Positions 43,642 to 54,498 of a stretch of DNA of 64,000 bases are shown here, in pieces. Source of the DNA: Anisodus tanguticus. Lineage: Eukaryota > Streptophyta > Magnoliopsida > Solanales > Solanaceae. Below the pieces are notes generated by a model that made no database searches, was not told the origin of the DNA, and was given only the letters and a program-made list of their open reading frames with translations. How positions within the stretch are numbered: the first letter of the stretch is position 1; the number at the start of each line of letters is the position of its first letter. The stretch spans positions 20,332,501 to 20,396,500 of the forward strand of contig CM067551.1 of NCBI GenBank assembly GCA_034509755.1, written 5' to 3'. The position numbers and the translations under genes are program-made.

Positions 43642-44732
43642 GATTAGAAAACTCTTCATGGTAAAACTAGAGATTAACAAAACTTATTTTCCCGCAGAGG
43701 AGAAGGAATTAAAAAAAATTAAGGCATTCCGGATTTTAAATTTATGAATTTAGAATTTATAACAGGATAATTATCAATTTAGAATAAATTAATTGATTTT
43801 CTTAATATTATAGAGTTTGAGTCAAAACTATTAAATTTTTGCCGAATACATTACTCATGGCGTAGATCGCAAGGGATGATGATGATGAGCTTATATATGT
43901 AGGTGAAGTAGAAAAAAATGTCGGAGTCGAGTGACAATTTAGTGATATATATACACACACCAGATCCACGGGTGCATAAGAGGTGTACAGTATAATTTTA
44001 GACTTAATACATACATAATTTCTTAAATTTATCAGTAAATTTTATTTAGACACTCGAATTACGACTTATTACAATTGAGCATATGAATGCATGATAAAAT
44101 ATTCCTATTAGACACTTTTGATTTAAAATTTGAAAAAACTTTTTATTCTTATTTTCTCCTTTAATTATACATATCAGTCTCAGTTCGAACAAACCTGGGA
44201 TTTTACGACTTACTGAGGCAAATGCGTGTAATTAAAAAATGTGAAATAGTTTAAGTAGTTAACTTATTTACGTAATGTGCACTTGACAACATACGCAAAA
44301 AAAAATCAAAATTTTGAACTGAATGTGTTTAATTGAAATATTTTATCATGTGTTCAAGTGCTAAATTAGAATAAATCATAATTCGAGTATGTAAATGAAA
44401 TTTACCGACAAGCTCAAAGGGTTATCTATGTATATTAACCCATAATTTTATTACATCTATAAGATATGTGTAAAGGAATTATTAGGTAGAGACATATTTA
44501 GAATGTAAATATTATGGTTCTTAATTTTACAAAAATTATAAGTTTGAATTTAATATTTATTAAAATTTCCTAAAAGTCTATTTGACATGAAAAGTAATGA
44601 ATTCAGATAAATTAGTAGCATTAAGAAGAGATACATCATGTTAGGCATTTAAGTTTTATGAATCCCTCTTTAATATGTTGTCATGTTTCTAAAAATATAC
44701 ATTATATACCTTGTATGTCACGTCTTTTGGAG

Positions 44733-44735
<3 letters not shown>
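43290..44735. other. AT-rich region, no gene recognised
   Basis: Includes an (AT)n microsatellite at 43599-43635. No coding signal or known repeat found elsewhere. Confidence 0.4.
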
Positions 44736-44781
<46 letters not shown>

Positions 44782-44801
44782 AAACTCCATAAATACATAG
44801 C

Positions 44802-44842
<41 letters not shown>

Positions 44843-44866
44843 TCAAACTCCATAAATACATAGCCT
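44736..44866. repeat. Two (AT)n tracts separated by duplicated 26-bp sequence
   Basis: (AT)n at 44736-44778 and 44805-44839; the word TCTCAAACTCCATAAATACA is repeated at 44778 and 44841. The whole unit (microsatellite plus unique word) was duplicated. Confidence 0.85.
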
Positions 44867-45125
44867 TTACCACCTCCATCTTCTCTTCATTTCCCTTCTT
44901 AATTTTCCATTACATCTCTGCCAATTCTTAGGGTTCCCTCATTTCTGGGTAGATTCATTTCTCTCTCTCTCATCTTCTTCTTTCATTTTCTAAAAGGACC
45001 ATTTTTCATTTTCATTTTCTAAATCTGCATGCTTTTCTTTCTTATTTTAGTTGACTATGGCATCTAACGATTCTTTTTGGCCTTTTAATTTGATAATCAA
45101 CCTTGTGTTCTTCCGGATTCGGGGT
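44867..45125 (+). promoter_or_regulatory. Possible promoter/leader of the TPP gene
   Basis: Downstream of TA-rich DNA lies a C/T-rich stretch (44870-45000, including CTCTCTCTCTC) like plant 5' leaders, with a possible splice donor TGG/GTAGATT near 44948. On the far side of Copia 5 the DNA continues toward the TPP gene. Speculative: no transcript evidence is available. Confidence 0.25.
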
Positions 45126-45270
45126 TAAAGGAATATGTTCCTTGATGTTTATTGATGAATGATTTACAATATATATAAGGTTACAAGAATATTTACTTTG
45201 ATACAAATTAGGTAACTAGTTAAGCTAATTACAAAAGGATTATAATTCTACCTAAATTAGGAGATATACA
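45126..45270 (-). repeat. 3' LTR of Copia 5 (145 bp)
   Basis: Shares 'GATTTACAATATATATAAGG' and 'TTATAATTCTACCTAAA' with 57623-57758; has 9 extra bases (TTCCTTGATG region). It overlaps the end of the RNase H reading frame by about 19 bases. Confidence 0.85.
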
Positions 45271-46028
45271 AGTCGAAGCGGGAGGTTCACGAACACTGAG
45301 ACTGGCTCGAAAATCATCAAATAGTATGCGCGGAAGTCCTTTGGTGAAGATGTTGGCAATCTGATATCTAGAAGGAACATGAAGGACACAGACTTGACCA
45401 CGAGCCACTTTTTCGCTAACGAAATGAATGTCCATCTCAATGTGTTTAGTGCGTTGATGTTGGACGGGATTGCGAAAAGATATATCGCACTAATATTATC
45501 GCAGTAAACTAGTGTTGCCTTTTGAATCGGGCAGTAAAGCTCAAGTAGAAGGTTACAGATCCAACAAGACTCAGAGACGACGTTGGCGACACCTCTGTAC
45601 TCTGCTTCTGCATTGGATCGGGATAGTGTAGGTTGTCTTTTGGAAGACCAAGACAATAGGTTATCTCTGGAGAAAATGCAATAACCAGACGTAGAGCGTC
45701 GAGTGTCAGGACATCCACCCCAGTCAACATCAGAATAAGCAGTGAGACCAGTGAACGAAGACCTGTATAGATGTAATCCGAAGTGAAGTGTACCTTGGAC
45801 GTATCGTAAAATATGTTTGAGGACATGCATGTATGCTTCCGTCGGACTGTGCATGTGCAAGCAGATTTGTTGCACGATAAAGGATATGTCTGGTGTCGAG
45901 AATGTGAGGTATTGCAGGGCCCTAACCATGCTACGATAGTGAGTCGGGTCTGAATATGAAGGGCTGGAATCAGCGATGAGATTAGAATTGGTGTCTACAA
46001 GCGTGTGGGATGGTTTGCAAGATGTCAT
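45252..46028 (-). CDS. Copia 5 RNase H (259-codon open stretch)
   Basis: Contains 'YSDVDWGGCPDTRRSTSGYC' (first catalytic Asp), 'LSRSNAEAEYRGVAN' (Glu), 'VYCDNISAIYL' (Asp) and 'KEFRA'-like end blocks, that is, most of Copia RNase H with its catalytic acids. The end is decayed: the 'ALNTLRWTF'/'EKVARGQV' region is shifted into another frame at about 45435, so the C-terminus is abnormal. It is the least damaged enzyme domain in this element. Confidence 0.75.
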   Translation of the reverse strand: MTSCKPSHTLVDTNSNLIADSSPSYSDPTHYRSMVRALQYLTFSTPDISFIVQQICLHMHSPTEAYMHVLKHILRYVQGTLHFGLHLYRSSFTGLTAYSDVDWGGCPDTRRSTSGYCIFSRDNLLSWSSKRQPTLSRSNAEAEYRGVANVVSESCWICNLLLELYCPIQKATLVYCDNISAIYLFAIPSNINALNTLRWTFISLAKKWLVVKSVSFMFLLDIRLPTSSPKDFRAYYLMIFEPVSVFVNLPLRLVYLLI

Positions 46029-46055
46029 GCTTGCACGGTAAAAGATCTCTTCGGC

Positions 46056-46700
46056 TTATTTCTTTTGATATAGAAATAGGCCGCCAGAATGTCGAGTGAC
46101 AGAGATGCCCAAGAAATAACTCAAAGGGCCTAGATCTTTCATAACAAACTCAAAGGAAATGAAAGACATAATGGACCGGCGGAGAGCATCAGATGATGTG
46201 GTGAGGATGATGTCATCAACATATAATAATAGGTAAGCCATATCTGTACTCTTATTGTAGATGAACAGGGAATGATCAGTTCTGCTGTGTGAAAAATCGA
46301 TAGAGGAGACATAATCGGTGAATCGCTGATACCATACTCGAGGAGCCTGTTTCAGTCCATAGAGCAATTTTCGCAACAGACACACATAATCCAGATGAAT
46401 AGGATCCCTAAAACCTATAGGTTAATGCATATATACCATTTTATGAAGATCCTCATGTAAGAAGGCATTCTTGACATGATGAATGGGCCAAGACTTGGAT
46501 ATAGCAATACCGAGGATGGTCCAAATGGTTGTGAGCTTTACGACCAAGCTGAACGTTTTATCATAGTCCACTCCCACCCGTTGAGACCTGCCATCACCTA
46601 CAAGACGAGCCTTGTACCTCTCAAAAGAACTATCAAATTTTTTGTCTAAAAATCCACATAGAACGAATAATGTTAGCATCAGGTAGATGGGGTATTAGGT
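46056..46700 (-). pseudogene. Copia 5 reverse transcriptase (broken)
   Basis: 46056-46385 encodes 'CLLRKLLYGLKQAPRVWYQR', 'DHSLFIY', 'LLLYVDDIILTTSS' (catalytic box intact) and 'FEFVMKDLGPLSYFLGI'. 46422-46679 encodes 'RYKARLVGDGRSQRVGVDYD' and 'HHVKNAFLHEDLHKMVYM'. A frameshift and the stop near 46420 separate the parts. Confidence 0.85.
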
Positions 46701-47850
46701 CCCATATTTTATTATCAATAATAGCATTATATTCATCAATAATTGCGGCTTTCCAATTAGGGTCGGACAAGGCATCCTTCGAGTTACGAGGGATAGGGGA
46801 AGGGACAACTGAAACAGAAAGGTTAAACATCCATTTAGGTTTATGAATTCCGTGCATGGGATGAGTTTCCATGGTCTGAGAGTGTGTCTTTGGATGAGAG
46901 ATGGGAGATGGGTTCGCCGTGAGACTGCTGGGAAGAGGAGGAAGGGCAGGGGTGACGGTACTGGCTGGCCGAACCTCGGTTTTCTGAGAGGTGGCTTTGG
47001 AATAATCCTGAGGCGGGCTGTTCTGGGCCACCGTCGATAGAACTAGGTGTGCAACTAGTCCCGGACTGGCCGAGGTGGTGGCGGGTGCCGGGGTCTGGGA
47101 CGACGGGCTATGTAAATGGTGAATTAGAAGAAGGTTTAGGCTATCATCTAGGAAGTCGTAGGAATGTCGAGGTGGCGAGTGTAGAGAGGCAAAGGGGAAT
47201 TGAGACTCATCAAATAGGACATAACGTGAAATAATAATTTTACATCTTGACAAGTCATAGAACGAGTAACCACGATGATTGGCAGGGTAACCAAAAAACA
47301 CACACGGGGAAGACCGAGGTTGGAGTTTGTTAGTGGTCGGATGGAGAGGGTAACAAAGACATGCAAAAATATGCAAGTGTTGGTAGGAGGGGTTCCTACG
47401 AAATAGATCTTGGGTGGGCGACCATTGAGCTAATGATTTGTTTGGAATTATTTTTAGGAGATAGGTGGCCATGAAGAGTGTGTAATGCCAGAATTGAGGC
47501 GTGAGAAAGTAGGGCACAAATGAGGTTGTTTATGGTTCGGATTTTCCGTTCGACTTTACCATTTGGGAGGATTTGTGAGGGCAGGAAAATCGAAAGGTAA
47601 GACCATTTTTGGAGCAAAACTGTTTGAATTGATTATTATCAAATTCCCTGCCATTGTCACATTGAAAACATTTAATGCTCTTTTCAAATTGTGTTTTTAC
47701 GAAAGCGCTAAACTCTGATTTATTTCCAATTGGAAAAGTCCATAGAAAGTTGGAATAATCATCTAAAAATAACACATAATATCGATGGACATCCGTACTC
47801 AAAATAGGGGATGTCCACAAATCACTATGTATGATATCGAAAGGCATTAA
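46633..47850 (-). pseudogene. Copia 5 integrase and hinge (broken)
   Basis: 47530-47847 reads 'DIIHSDLWTSPI', 'YYVLFLDDYSNFLWTFP' and 'FQCDNGREFDN' (two catalytic Asp); 'NGKVERKIRTINN' (Glu) is in another frame at about 47530-47575; 46633-47517 gives the C-terminal part 'FWHYTLFMATYLLKIIPNK', 'IFACLCYPLHPTTNKLQPRS', 'CVFFGYPANHRGY' and the Pro/Ser-rich hinge. The frameshift lies near 47520. Confidence 0.85.
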
Positions 47851-48679
47851 AGTATAATTTGTGGATGCAAAAAATGGTAATTTGACATGTTTCCCAAAAA
47901 TGCAAGATATTCACATATAGGAGTCCTAGAAATACGGTTGTAATTAATAAAATTATTTTTCCTAAGGGAGCATAAATCAGAGTCTCCCGGATGTCCTAAT
48001 CTAGAATTCCATAGGGAAGACGAAAGAACAACAAATGTTGATGGAATTAAGGCTGGATTGTTGACGGCGTTTGAAATAGGATAGAGATCTCCGGTGCTGT
48101 CACATCTCATTATTCATCTCCTGTCGTAATTTCCTTTACAGTAAAACCAAAAGGATCAAAGTCAAGGGAAACCCAATTGTCAGTTGTGAAACGTCGCACG
48201 TAGATTAGATTCTTAATGAGTTTATAGGCATGAAGGACATTTTTAAAGATTAGTGGTAGATGTGGTAGGGATAGGGAGGAATGACCATAACCACGATGGG
48301 AATGCCTTGTCCACTACTAACACTAATATTCTAATTTAAATTACTCAAATTGAAATAAGATGAGAGTGTATCTTGTGATGCTGTCATGTGAGATGTGGCG
48401 TCTGTGTCCATATACAAATTTTCATCTGGATTCGGTGCATAAGTCGATGGCATGGGGGGGCTGCGTTGTGTAGGCCTGTTGTGGACGTGGACCAAGTATG
48501 CCAGGTTAGGCCTATTGGTTCTGAGGTGGAGTCCACAAGGATGTCAGATACGAGCAAGGAGGGGAGGCCCATAATGGTAGGGCCTATATAGCCCACGGCG
48601 GGTAGGCAGCCCACGGCGGAGGCTGCTGCCACTACTGCGATCGTTGTTGGCCGTTTCCGGTCGGCAGGGAATGCCCTTT
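47847..48679 (-). pseudogene. Copia 5 GAG-pre-integrase, protease and gag tail (broken)
   Basis: 47847-48110 encodes 'MRCDSTGDLYPIS' and 'LWNSRLGHPGDSDLCSL', the pre-integrase block. Toward 48400 the protease active-site region is present but decayed ('TDATSHMT'-like at 48380-48410). The gag tail is interrupted by the Gypsy element at 48679. Confidence 0.7.
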
Positions 48680-50422
48680 TATAACACCCCGTACTTTCGG
48701 GCAATGGTTTGAACAGCTAGACGTATGCAAGTAGACCCGAGCCTTAAAGGATTTGTGTAATATTCACGTATACAAATAAAGAGCTTAGTATATAAAAGGA
48801 TGCGGTCCCAAAATAATTTAGGACTTAATAAGTGTGACTACGGAAATTAAAAATAATATTTGGTAGGTATAAAAGAGGTTATGGACTAGTGCTATACCAC
48901 ATGATCATAACAGTAGAGTACATGAAGTGTGCTAAAAAGTGATTTATTATTGAAGTGATTTGAGAATAAGGAATTAATTATGGGATAAGTTTAATTATAG
49001 TGGAGACAAGGACTTTTTTATACATTACTTGATAGATACTAGATAGATATAAGCATTTTTCCACGTGTGCCATAGAGAAAAGACTTATAGTGACTATGAC
49101 TTTAACCATCTGTAGGTGGCATTTGTTTGTGCCAAACAACTACTCGAAGTGAGGTCCTAGGTGGATCCCACGGTCCATTAATAGCCAAATACAAGACTTC
49201 TTTTGCTTACTAGTTAAGGACTTTTATTAACAGAAACTATAATAATGATTTGTAGTGTGTTGTGTATAAAAAGAAAGAGGGCTTCATGGTGACCACACGT
49301 TAGTAAATTAATATTGCTATTAATCATAGGTAGCAGGAACGTGATTTTGGCAATATCCTTGAAATCCTATTTCTCATATTAGTAGATGGATTTCTTAAGA
49401 ACAAGTTACACAGCAACAAGAACGGGAGAAACATCGTTTTCTTCTTAATTGAGCAACAATGTATCTTCTTCATTGAGAAGCAACGTGAGTTCCTCTTTAA
49501 GGAAGCAATATATAACTTTTCTCAAAAACAACATAAGGTTTTTGCTCGCTACTTGGATCTCGTTGTTCCATTTATATTGTGTTGTTGCATCCGGGCTTTC
49601 TTAGAAGTGATGTAAAGTGAATGAAGGGGGTTCTTGGAAAATAAGGTTAAGGTGCTAGATGAGCTGCATTGATTGGGTTGTTAAGAAGACCAATAAAGGT
49701 ATGTTAAGGAAAATCATTTCTTCTTTTGGCATGTTCGAAGTACGAAACATAAACGTAATATTGTCCCATAAATGATTCTACTCTTAGTAGTTAAGGATGG
49801 TCATGTTATTCATTCGTATGTTCAAAGCATGTCTAAATATATTCCTAAATCCTTATTGAGGTATATGGAAAAGATGTTAGTATTCATAATGTTAATCGGA
49901 GGTGAAGCGACATTACGTCACTCCGATAAGCTCAGAGTGTCTTAGTATCATTCATGCATTATATTCATGTATTATCCTTGACCTCAAAGGCGTTATATAC
50001 GCTACTATATGGTATGCATTATATATATGTATGGGGTATGGGAAAAGAGAAGGCGTTATATACGCACCACCACCTGCAACTGGTATATATATGATGATTA
50101 TGCCCATAGAGGCCGATATGATATGATGGGATGCCCATAAAGGCTTGATGGCGTTATATACACTTATGAATATGTATGACCAGTGTATAGTAGTCATGTA
50201 TGGCCTTGTCTTGGTATGTATATGTATATAGGTTGGGTCCTTCTGGTTGTAGGATTTTACATAGCTCTTTTCCAGTTTACTATTTCCATATGTCAGCAGG
50301 ATATCTCGTGGTGGCCCTCGTGGACCATGAGAAATTACGATTATATGCTAAATATATGATTAGTGGTTCTCGGCAAGTAAGGTCTGTGCGCCCGTCATGA
50401 CCCTTCGGTTTGGATCATGACA
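48680..50422 (+). repeat. 5' LTR of the Gypsy element (1.74 kb)
   Basis: Shorter than its partner because about 360 bases present at 55990-56360 are missing near 50184. Contains three GGCGTTATATACGC-type words (49989, 50052, 50150). Confidence 0.9.
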
Positions 50423-50425
50423 AAC

Positions 50426-50438
50426 TCGGTATCAAAGC
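50426..50438 (+). promoter_or_regulatory. Primer-binding site of the Gypsy element
   Basis: TCGGTATCAAAGC, two mismatches from the Met-tRNA PBS, three bases after the LTR. Confidence 0.75.
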
Positions 50439-50664
50439 GGGTCTGTCCTAGGGAGTCTACAAGTCGTGTCTAGTAAAGTCTTATTTATGGGTGTGTTGTG
50501 CACCATACTTATAGACAGAAGGCTATAGGGCATTTAGGATAATAGTTACCTTCCTTCTTGATCTAGAATCGTGCTACAGAGCTTAATTGTAAGAATTCTC
50601 TCTGTAAACCTTATCGTGTTTATGATTACATCAATGCCTTATTCCAATAGGGCTATGATTAGCA

Positions 50665-51003
50665 GTGAGATTGAATGTAAATACAAATAGTATGCTCTCT
50701 ATTGAGACAGATCCATCAGAGGATATGAGTAAGTTATTTTCCCAAGCACGACTTCATCCTAGAGCATATGATAGATATAGGCCCTTGAGGGGCCAGAGAG
50801 CTCATAACCGAGGGAGTTTATTAGTCAGGGATCATCGATATTTAAAGGGTTTAAAGGTGCCAATATCTCATGGTCAAAGTTGTAAAGGTCAAGTGAGACC
50901 GCCCTGGCCATCTTGTAGTCAGTGTGGTCGAGCGCATGCCGGATTATGCCGCAAAGGTACAGGGGGTTGTTTTAGTGTGGTAGCCATGGCCACATCGTTC
51001 TGA
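50665..51003 (+). pseudogene. Gypsy gag remnant with zinc-knuckle-like motif
   Basis: 112 open residues, basic, with 'CSQCGRAHAGLC' near 50915-50950. It resembles the CCHC knuckle of Gypsy gag but with spacing C-x2-C-x3-H-x3-C. The rest of gag before it is missing or unrecognisable. Confidence 0.6.
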
Positions 51004-53040
51004 AGTATGCCAAGTTGATGCGCAAAAGTAAGGATAAGATAATTATGAGTTGTACAGATGAAACGTAGAAGAAATAATTGGAAGGTTTAGTAGGTTATGA
51101 AAATCTACCCATATTACAGTGACTCGTGTTGATTAGAATGAGGGAATATGTTATGTCTGTGCGACCTAAATTGTAATGTCTTGCCTAGAATAGATTTGGA
51201 ATTGTCCAAGAATATCATTAACGAGAATGGATTGCCACAATCGAAGCATCTGAAGAGTGACCATCAGTAAATTTAAGAAGATCACGTAAAGTGACGTACC
51301 CAGAATAGTGATCCCAAGTCATATATAAGGATCGAGTTATCCACGGTAGTGGAAGGATACATAAGCCTCTCATTCATGCGTAAAGGGTCATACCGCATAT
51401 TATTGAGAATTACATGTATCAATGTTAGTAGGCTCAAGTATGTTATAGGTATTGGACTGGTAAGGTCTTCGTCTTCATTGTGCAACATGTTACAATTCTA
51501 AGTAACTACTGGATAACAATAGCATATTAGGGGCAATGAAGGACGAGAACTATAGAACAATCGAAGAATGGTTGTAATAAATATGAAAACAGTCAATAAG
51601 TATTAATGGAATGGTATGATCAAGTATCAGGGTAGAAATATTTTTCGTTTAATGACAAATAGAAAGAAGGATTACGACAAGAAGGATAAAGGTGAATGAG
51701 ATTATAGTTATGCAGGTTTCACAAAGATATGATTACTCCAGAACAGCGTAAGGACCAACAGTGGAGGAAGGACAGTAAGAATTCTTCGGCCAAAGGTGAC
51801 GAACCTCTGATGTTCCGGAAGATAATATGAGAAATACTTTGAGATAAGAGAACCCCCAAGGCAACTTGAAATGGAAATGTAAAGGTAACACGAATGAGAA
51901 CTCGGTCGATATGGGATCAAATAATGATAAGACAAGAAAGCTTGACAAGTCATTGGATCATGTAACACCTTGAATTGGATCTAAACATACAAAGCATCGG
52001 TTCCACAACATATGCAGTCATAACTTTCAGAAAGTATGTAAACGGAAGTAACAGTGAGTAAAGCTCGAGATTAGCACCTGAACATGTAAAAAGGGGCCAA
52101 TGACGCTTATGGATACAAGGTAGACATTAAAGATGGTTGTCAAGAGATAATGACATTATAATGAAGATAAAATGTCAAGAAAATACAGATGTCTATGAGC
52201 ATTATTGAACTAACCAAAGGTTCTACGAGATAGATAAAGTAATGGATGTATAGCTTAATGAGATCAAGGAAATATTTTCCCAAAATGCCATTAACAAGAA
52301 GAATTAGCCATAAAGCAAGTGAAGGAATTTAAATCTAAGTATAATGACCAGGTTTGGATATAGTAGGCCAACGTCATGTAATGCAAAATTCTTCAAAATC
52401 TTTCCCGTATAGAATAAAGGAATAAGTTAATAAATCATCCTTTAAGGGATAGTAACGCCAAGGATTGGAATCAGGAGCAACGTTTGAGAGTACGTATGTA
52501 TACCAGAATATTTTAGAATGAAGACGAGTACGACAAGTAAGATAATGAGTGAACAAATATCAAAAGACGTAAGAATTAAAGAAAGGAAGTTGTTATAATT
52601 ACTAGTAGTGAGAAAGTACGAAAAAAAAGATTCCTTTCAGACCATGAATGAGAGTTAACTGAAAGTGTTCACGATTGAGATACTACAAATATAAGAGTTT
52701 TCAGCACACCAATTACTAAACAAGCTAAGTTGACAATAGAATTATTCACCACAAATGACTTGACTAATGTAAAGGACTAAGGAGAGAAGTTAACCTGAGG
52801 GAACGCATCAGATGGCTAAGTAGGGAGTCCGATTGGAGGATTCAGATAGTGATAGCCCTGTGAATCTGAATACAACAGGGTCATCCCTTATATTGGAAGA
52901 AAATTAATGTCATGATGAAGATCCCATTTTTAGGGAAGATCAGGAAGGATATTTAACAAAAGAGAACCACAACCTTTGAGTAAAATGGGAAAGGGACCCT
53001 CAGGTGGAAGGTCCACTTGTGTATTCCCAATATAGTAGGA
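51004..53040 (+). other. Degenerate Gypsy interior, no RT recognised
   Basis: Two kilobases where protease, RT and RNase H should be. I find no YxDD box, no protease motif and no long frame on either strand; composition is even and purine-rich on the plus strand. Either the pol region was replaced by non-coding DNA or it has decayed beyond recognition. Confidence 0.5.
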
Positions 53041-54113
53041 TTACGAGACAAGATTATGATGGAGGTCCACTGTTCACGATATTCTAATTACCATGGATCT
53101 ACTAAGATGTATCATGATCTCAAAGGTATGTATTTGTGAAACGATATGAAGAGGAACATTGCGAGTTGCTAGTTCAGTGTCTTAATTGTCAGTAAGTAAA
53201 AGTAGAGCACCAAAAGCCCAGCGGCGTGACTCAGAACATTGAGGTCCCGATGTGGAAATGGGAAATGATTAATATGGATTTTATTACGGGTTTACCTCGC
53301 TCTTATCATAAGTTTGATCCTATTTGGGTGATTTTTGATAGACTGACCAAATCAGCTCAATTCTTGGTGGTCAAAACTACCTACACAGCCGAGGACTATG
53401 CAAAGTTGTACGTTAAGGATATTGTTCGCCTTTATGGTATGCCTATTTCTATTATATCTGACCGAGGTGCACAATTCACATTTAATTTCTGGAGATCATT
53501 TCAAAAAGATTTGGACACTCAAGTTAATCTTAGCACAACTTTCCACCCTTAGATAGACGGGCAGACCAAGCATATGATTCAAATGCTCGAGGACATGCTA
53601 CGAGCTTGTATATTGGACTTTAAGGGAAGTTGGGATGATCATTTACCCCTTATTGAATTTGCATGCAATAACAGTTATCATGCTACCATTAAAATGGATT
53701 TATACGAGGCTTTGTATGGACAACAATCTAGATCTCCTATTGGATGGTTCGAAGTAGGCAAATCAAAATTATTTGGGCCTGACCTGGTGAACCAAACCAT
53801 AGAGGATGTGAAGTTTATCCAAGAATGGTTGTTAACCACTCAGAGTCATCAGAAGTCGTATTTAGATATGCGGCGGCAGGACTTAGAGTTCCAAGTGGAT
53901 GATTGGGTCTTCTCGAAGATCTCTCTTAGGAAGGGTGTAATGAGATATGGGGAAAAGGGGAAAGCTCAGTCCAAGGTACATTGGGCCATACTGCATAGTT
54001 CGATGAATCGGCCAAGTGGCTTACGAATTGGACTTATCTCCGAAGTTAGAGTTTGGTCCTCCGATTTTCCATGTTTCTATGTTAAGGACGTGTGTTGGGA
54101 ATCCTCGATGTAA
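53041..54113 (+). pseudogene. Gypsy integrase (broken)
   Basis: 53041-53225 holds the zinc-binding region ('YHGSTKMYHDLKG' and broken continuation). 53226-53552 encodes 'WKWEMINMDFITGLPRS' and 'SIISDRGAQFT' (two catalytic Asp). A TAG at about 53550 replaces the Gln of 'FHPQTDGQ'. After it, 'DGQTKHMIQMLEDML' lacks the catalytic Glu (family: DGQSERTIQTLEDML), so the DDE triad is lost. 'EALYGQQSRSPIGWFEVG' and the tail to 54113 follow. Confidence 0.85.
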
Positions 54114-54322
54114 AGGTTACAGATGACCTATCATATAAAGAGGTTCCTATCGCTATCTTAGATCGACAAGTCCGCAAGTTGAGAACTAAAGAAGTAGCCT
54201 CCGTGAAATTTCTATGGAGGATTAAGAATGTAAAAGAAATGACATGGGAGGTGGAAGAGGAGATGAAACACAAATATCTTTACCTATGTTTGACCAACGC
54301 CGAAGTACGGAGAGAAGCATAA
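54092..54322 (+). pseudogene. Gypsy integrase C-terminal chromodomain-like region
   Basis: 'LSYKEVPIAILDRQVRKLRT' and 'VKFLWRIKNVKEMTWEVEEE' match the C-terminal tail of Tekay/Del-type integrases, which is thought to direct insertion into heterochromatin. It is in a different frame from the core because of a shift near 54090. Stop at 54320-54322. Confidence 0.75.
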
Positions 54323-54498
54323 GGTGGGTTCTATTTCAGATTATTATAATTACTACTTAGTGACCATGTGAAGTCGGGTATAATGATTTATGTTATATTA
54401 TATGGCCTCGTGAAGCGGTGGTTGTGTTTCTAGCTACGTGACGGAGATTAGATATGTCACCCCAACATTCGAGGATGAATATTTCTAAGGGGGAAGGA

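Noticed and set aside
44683..44931. 82-residue open frame rich in Ile-Tyr
   Set aside because: Translation of the (AT)n microsatellites, not a gene.
45252..46028. Independent RNase H gene
   Set aside because: The frame is part of the Copia 5 polyprotein and ends in its LTR; no separate start or promoter.
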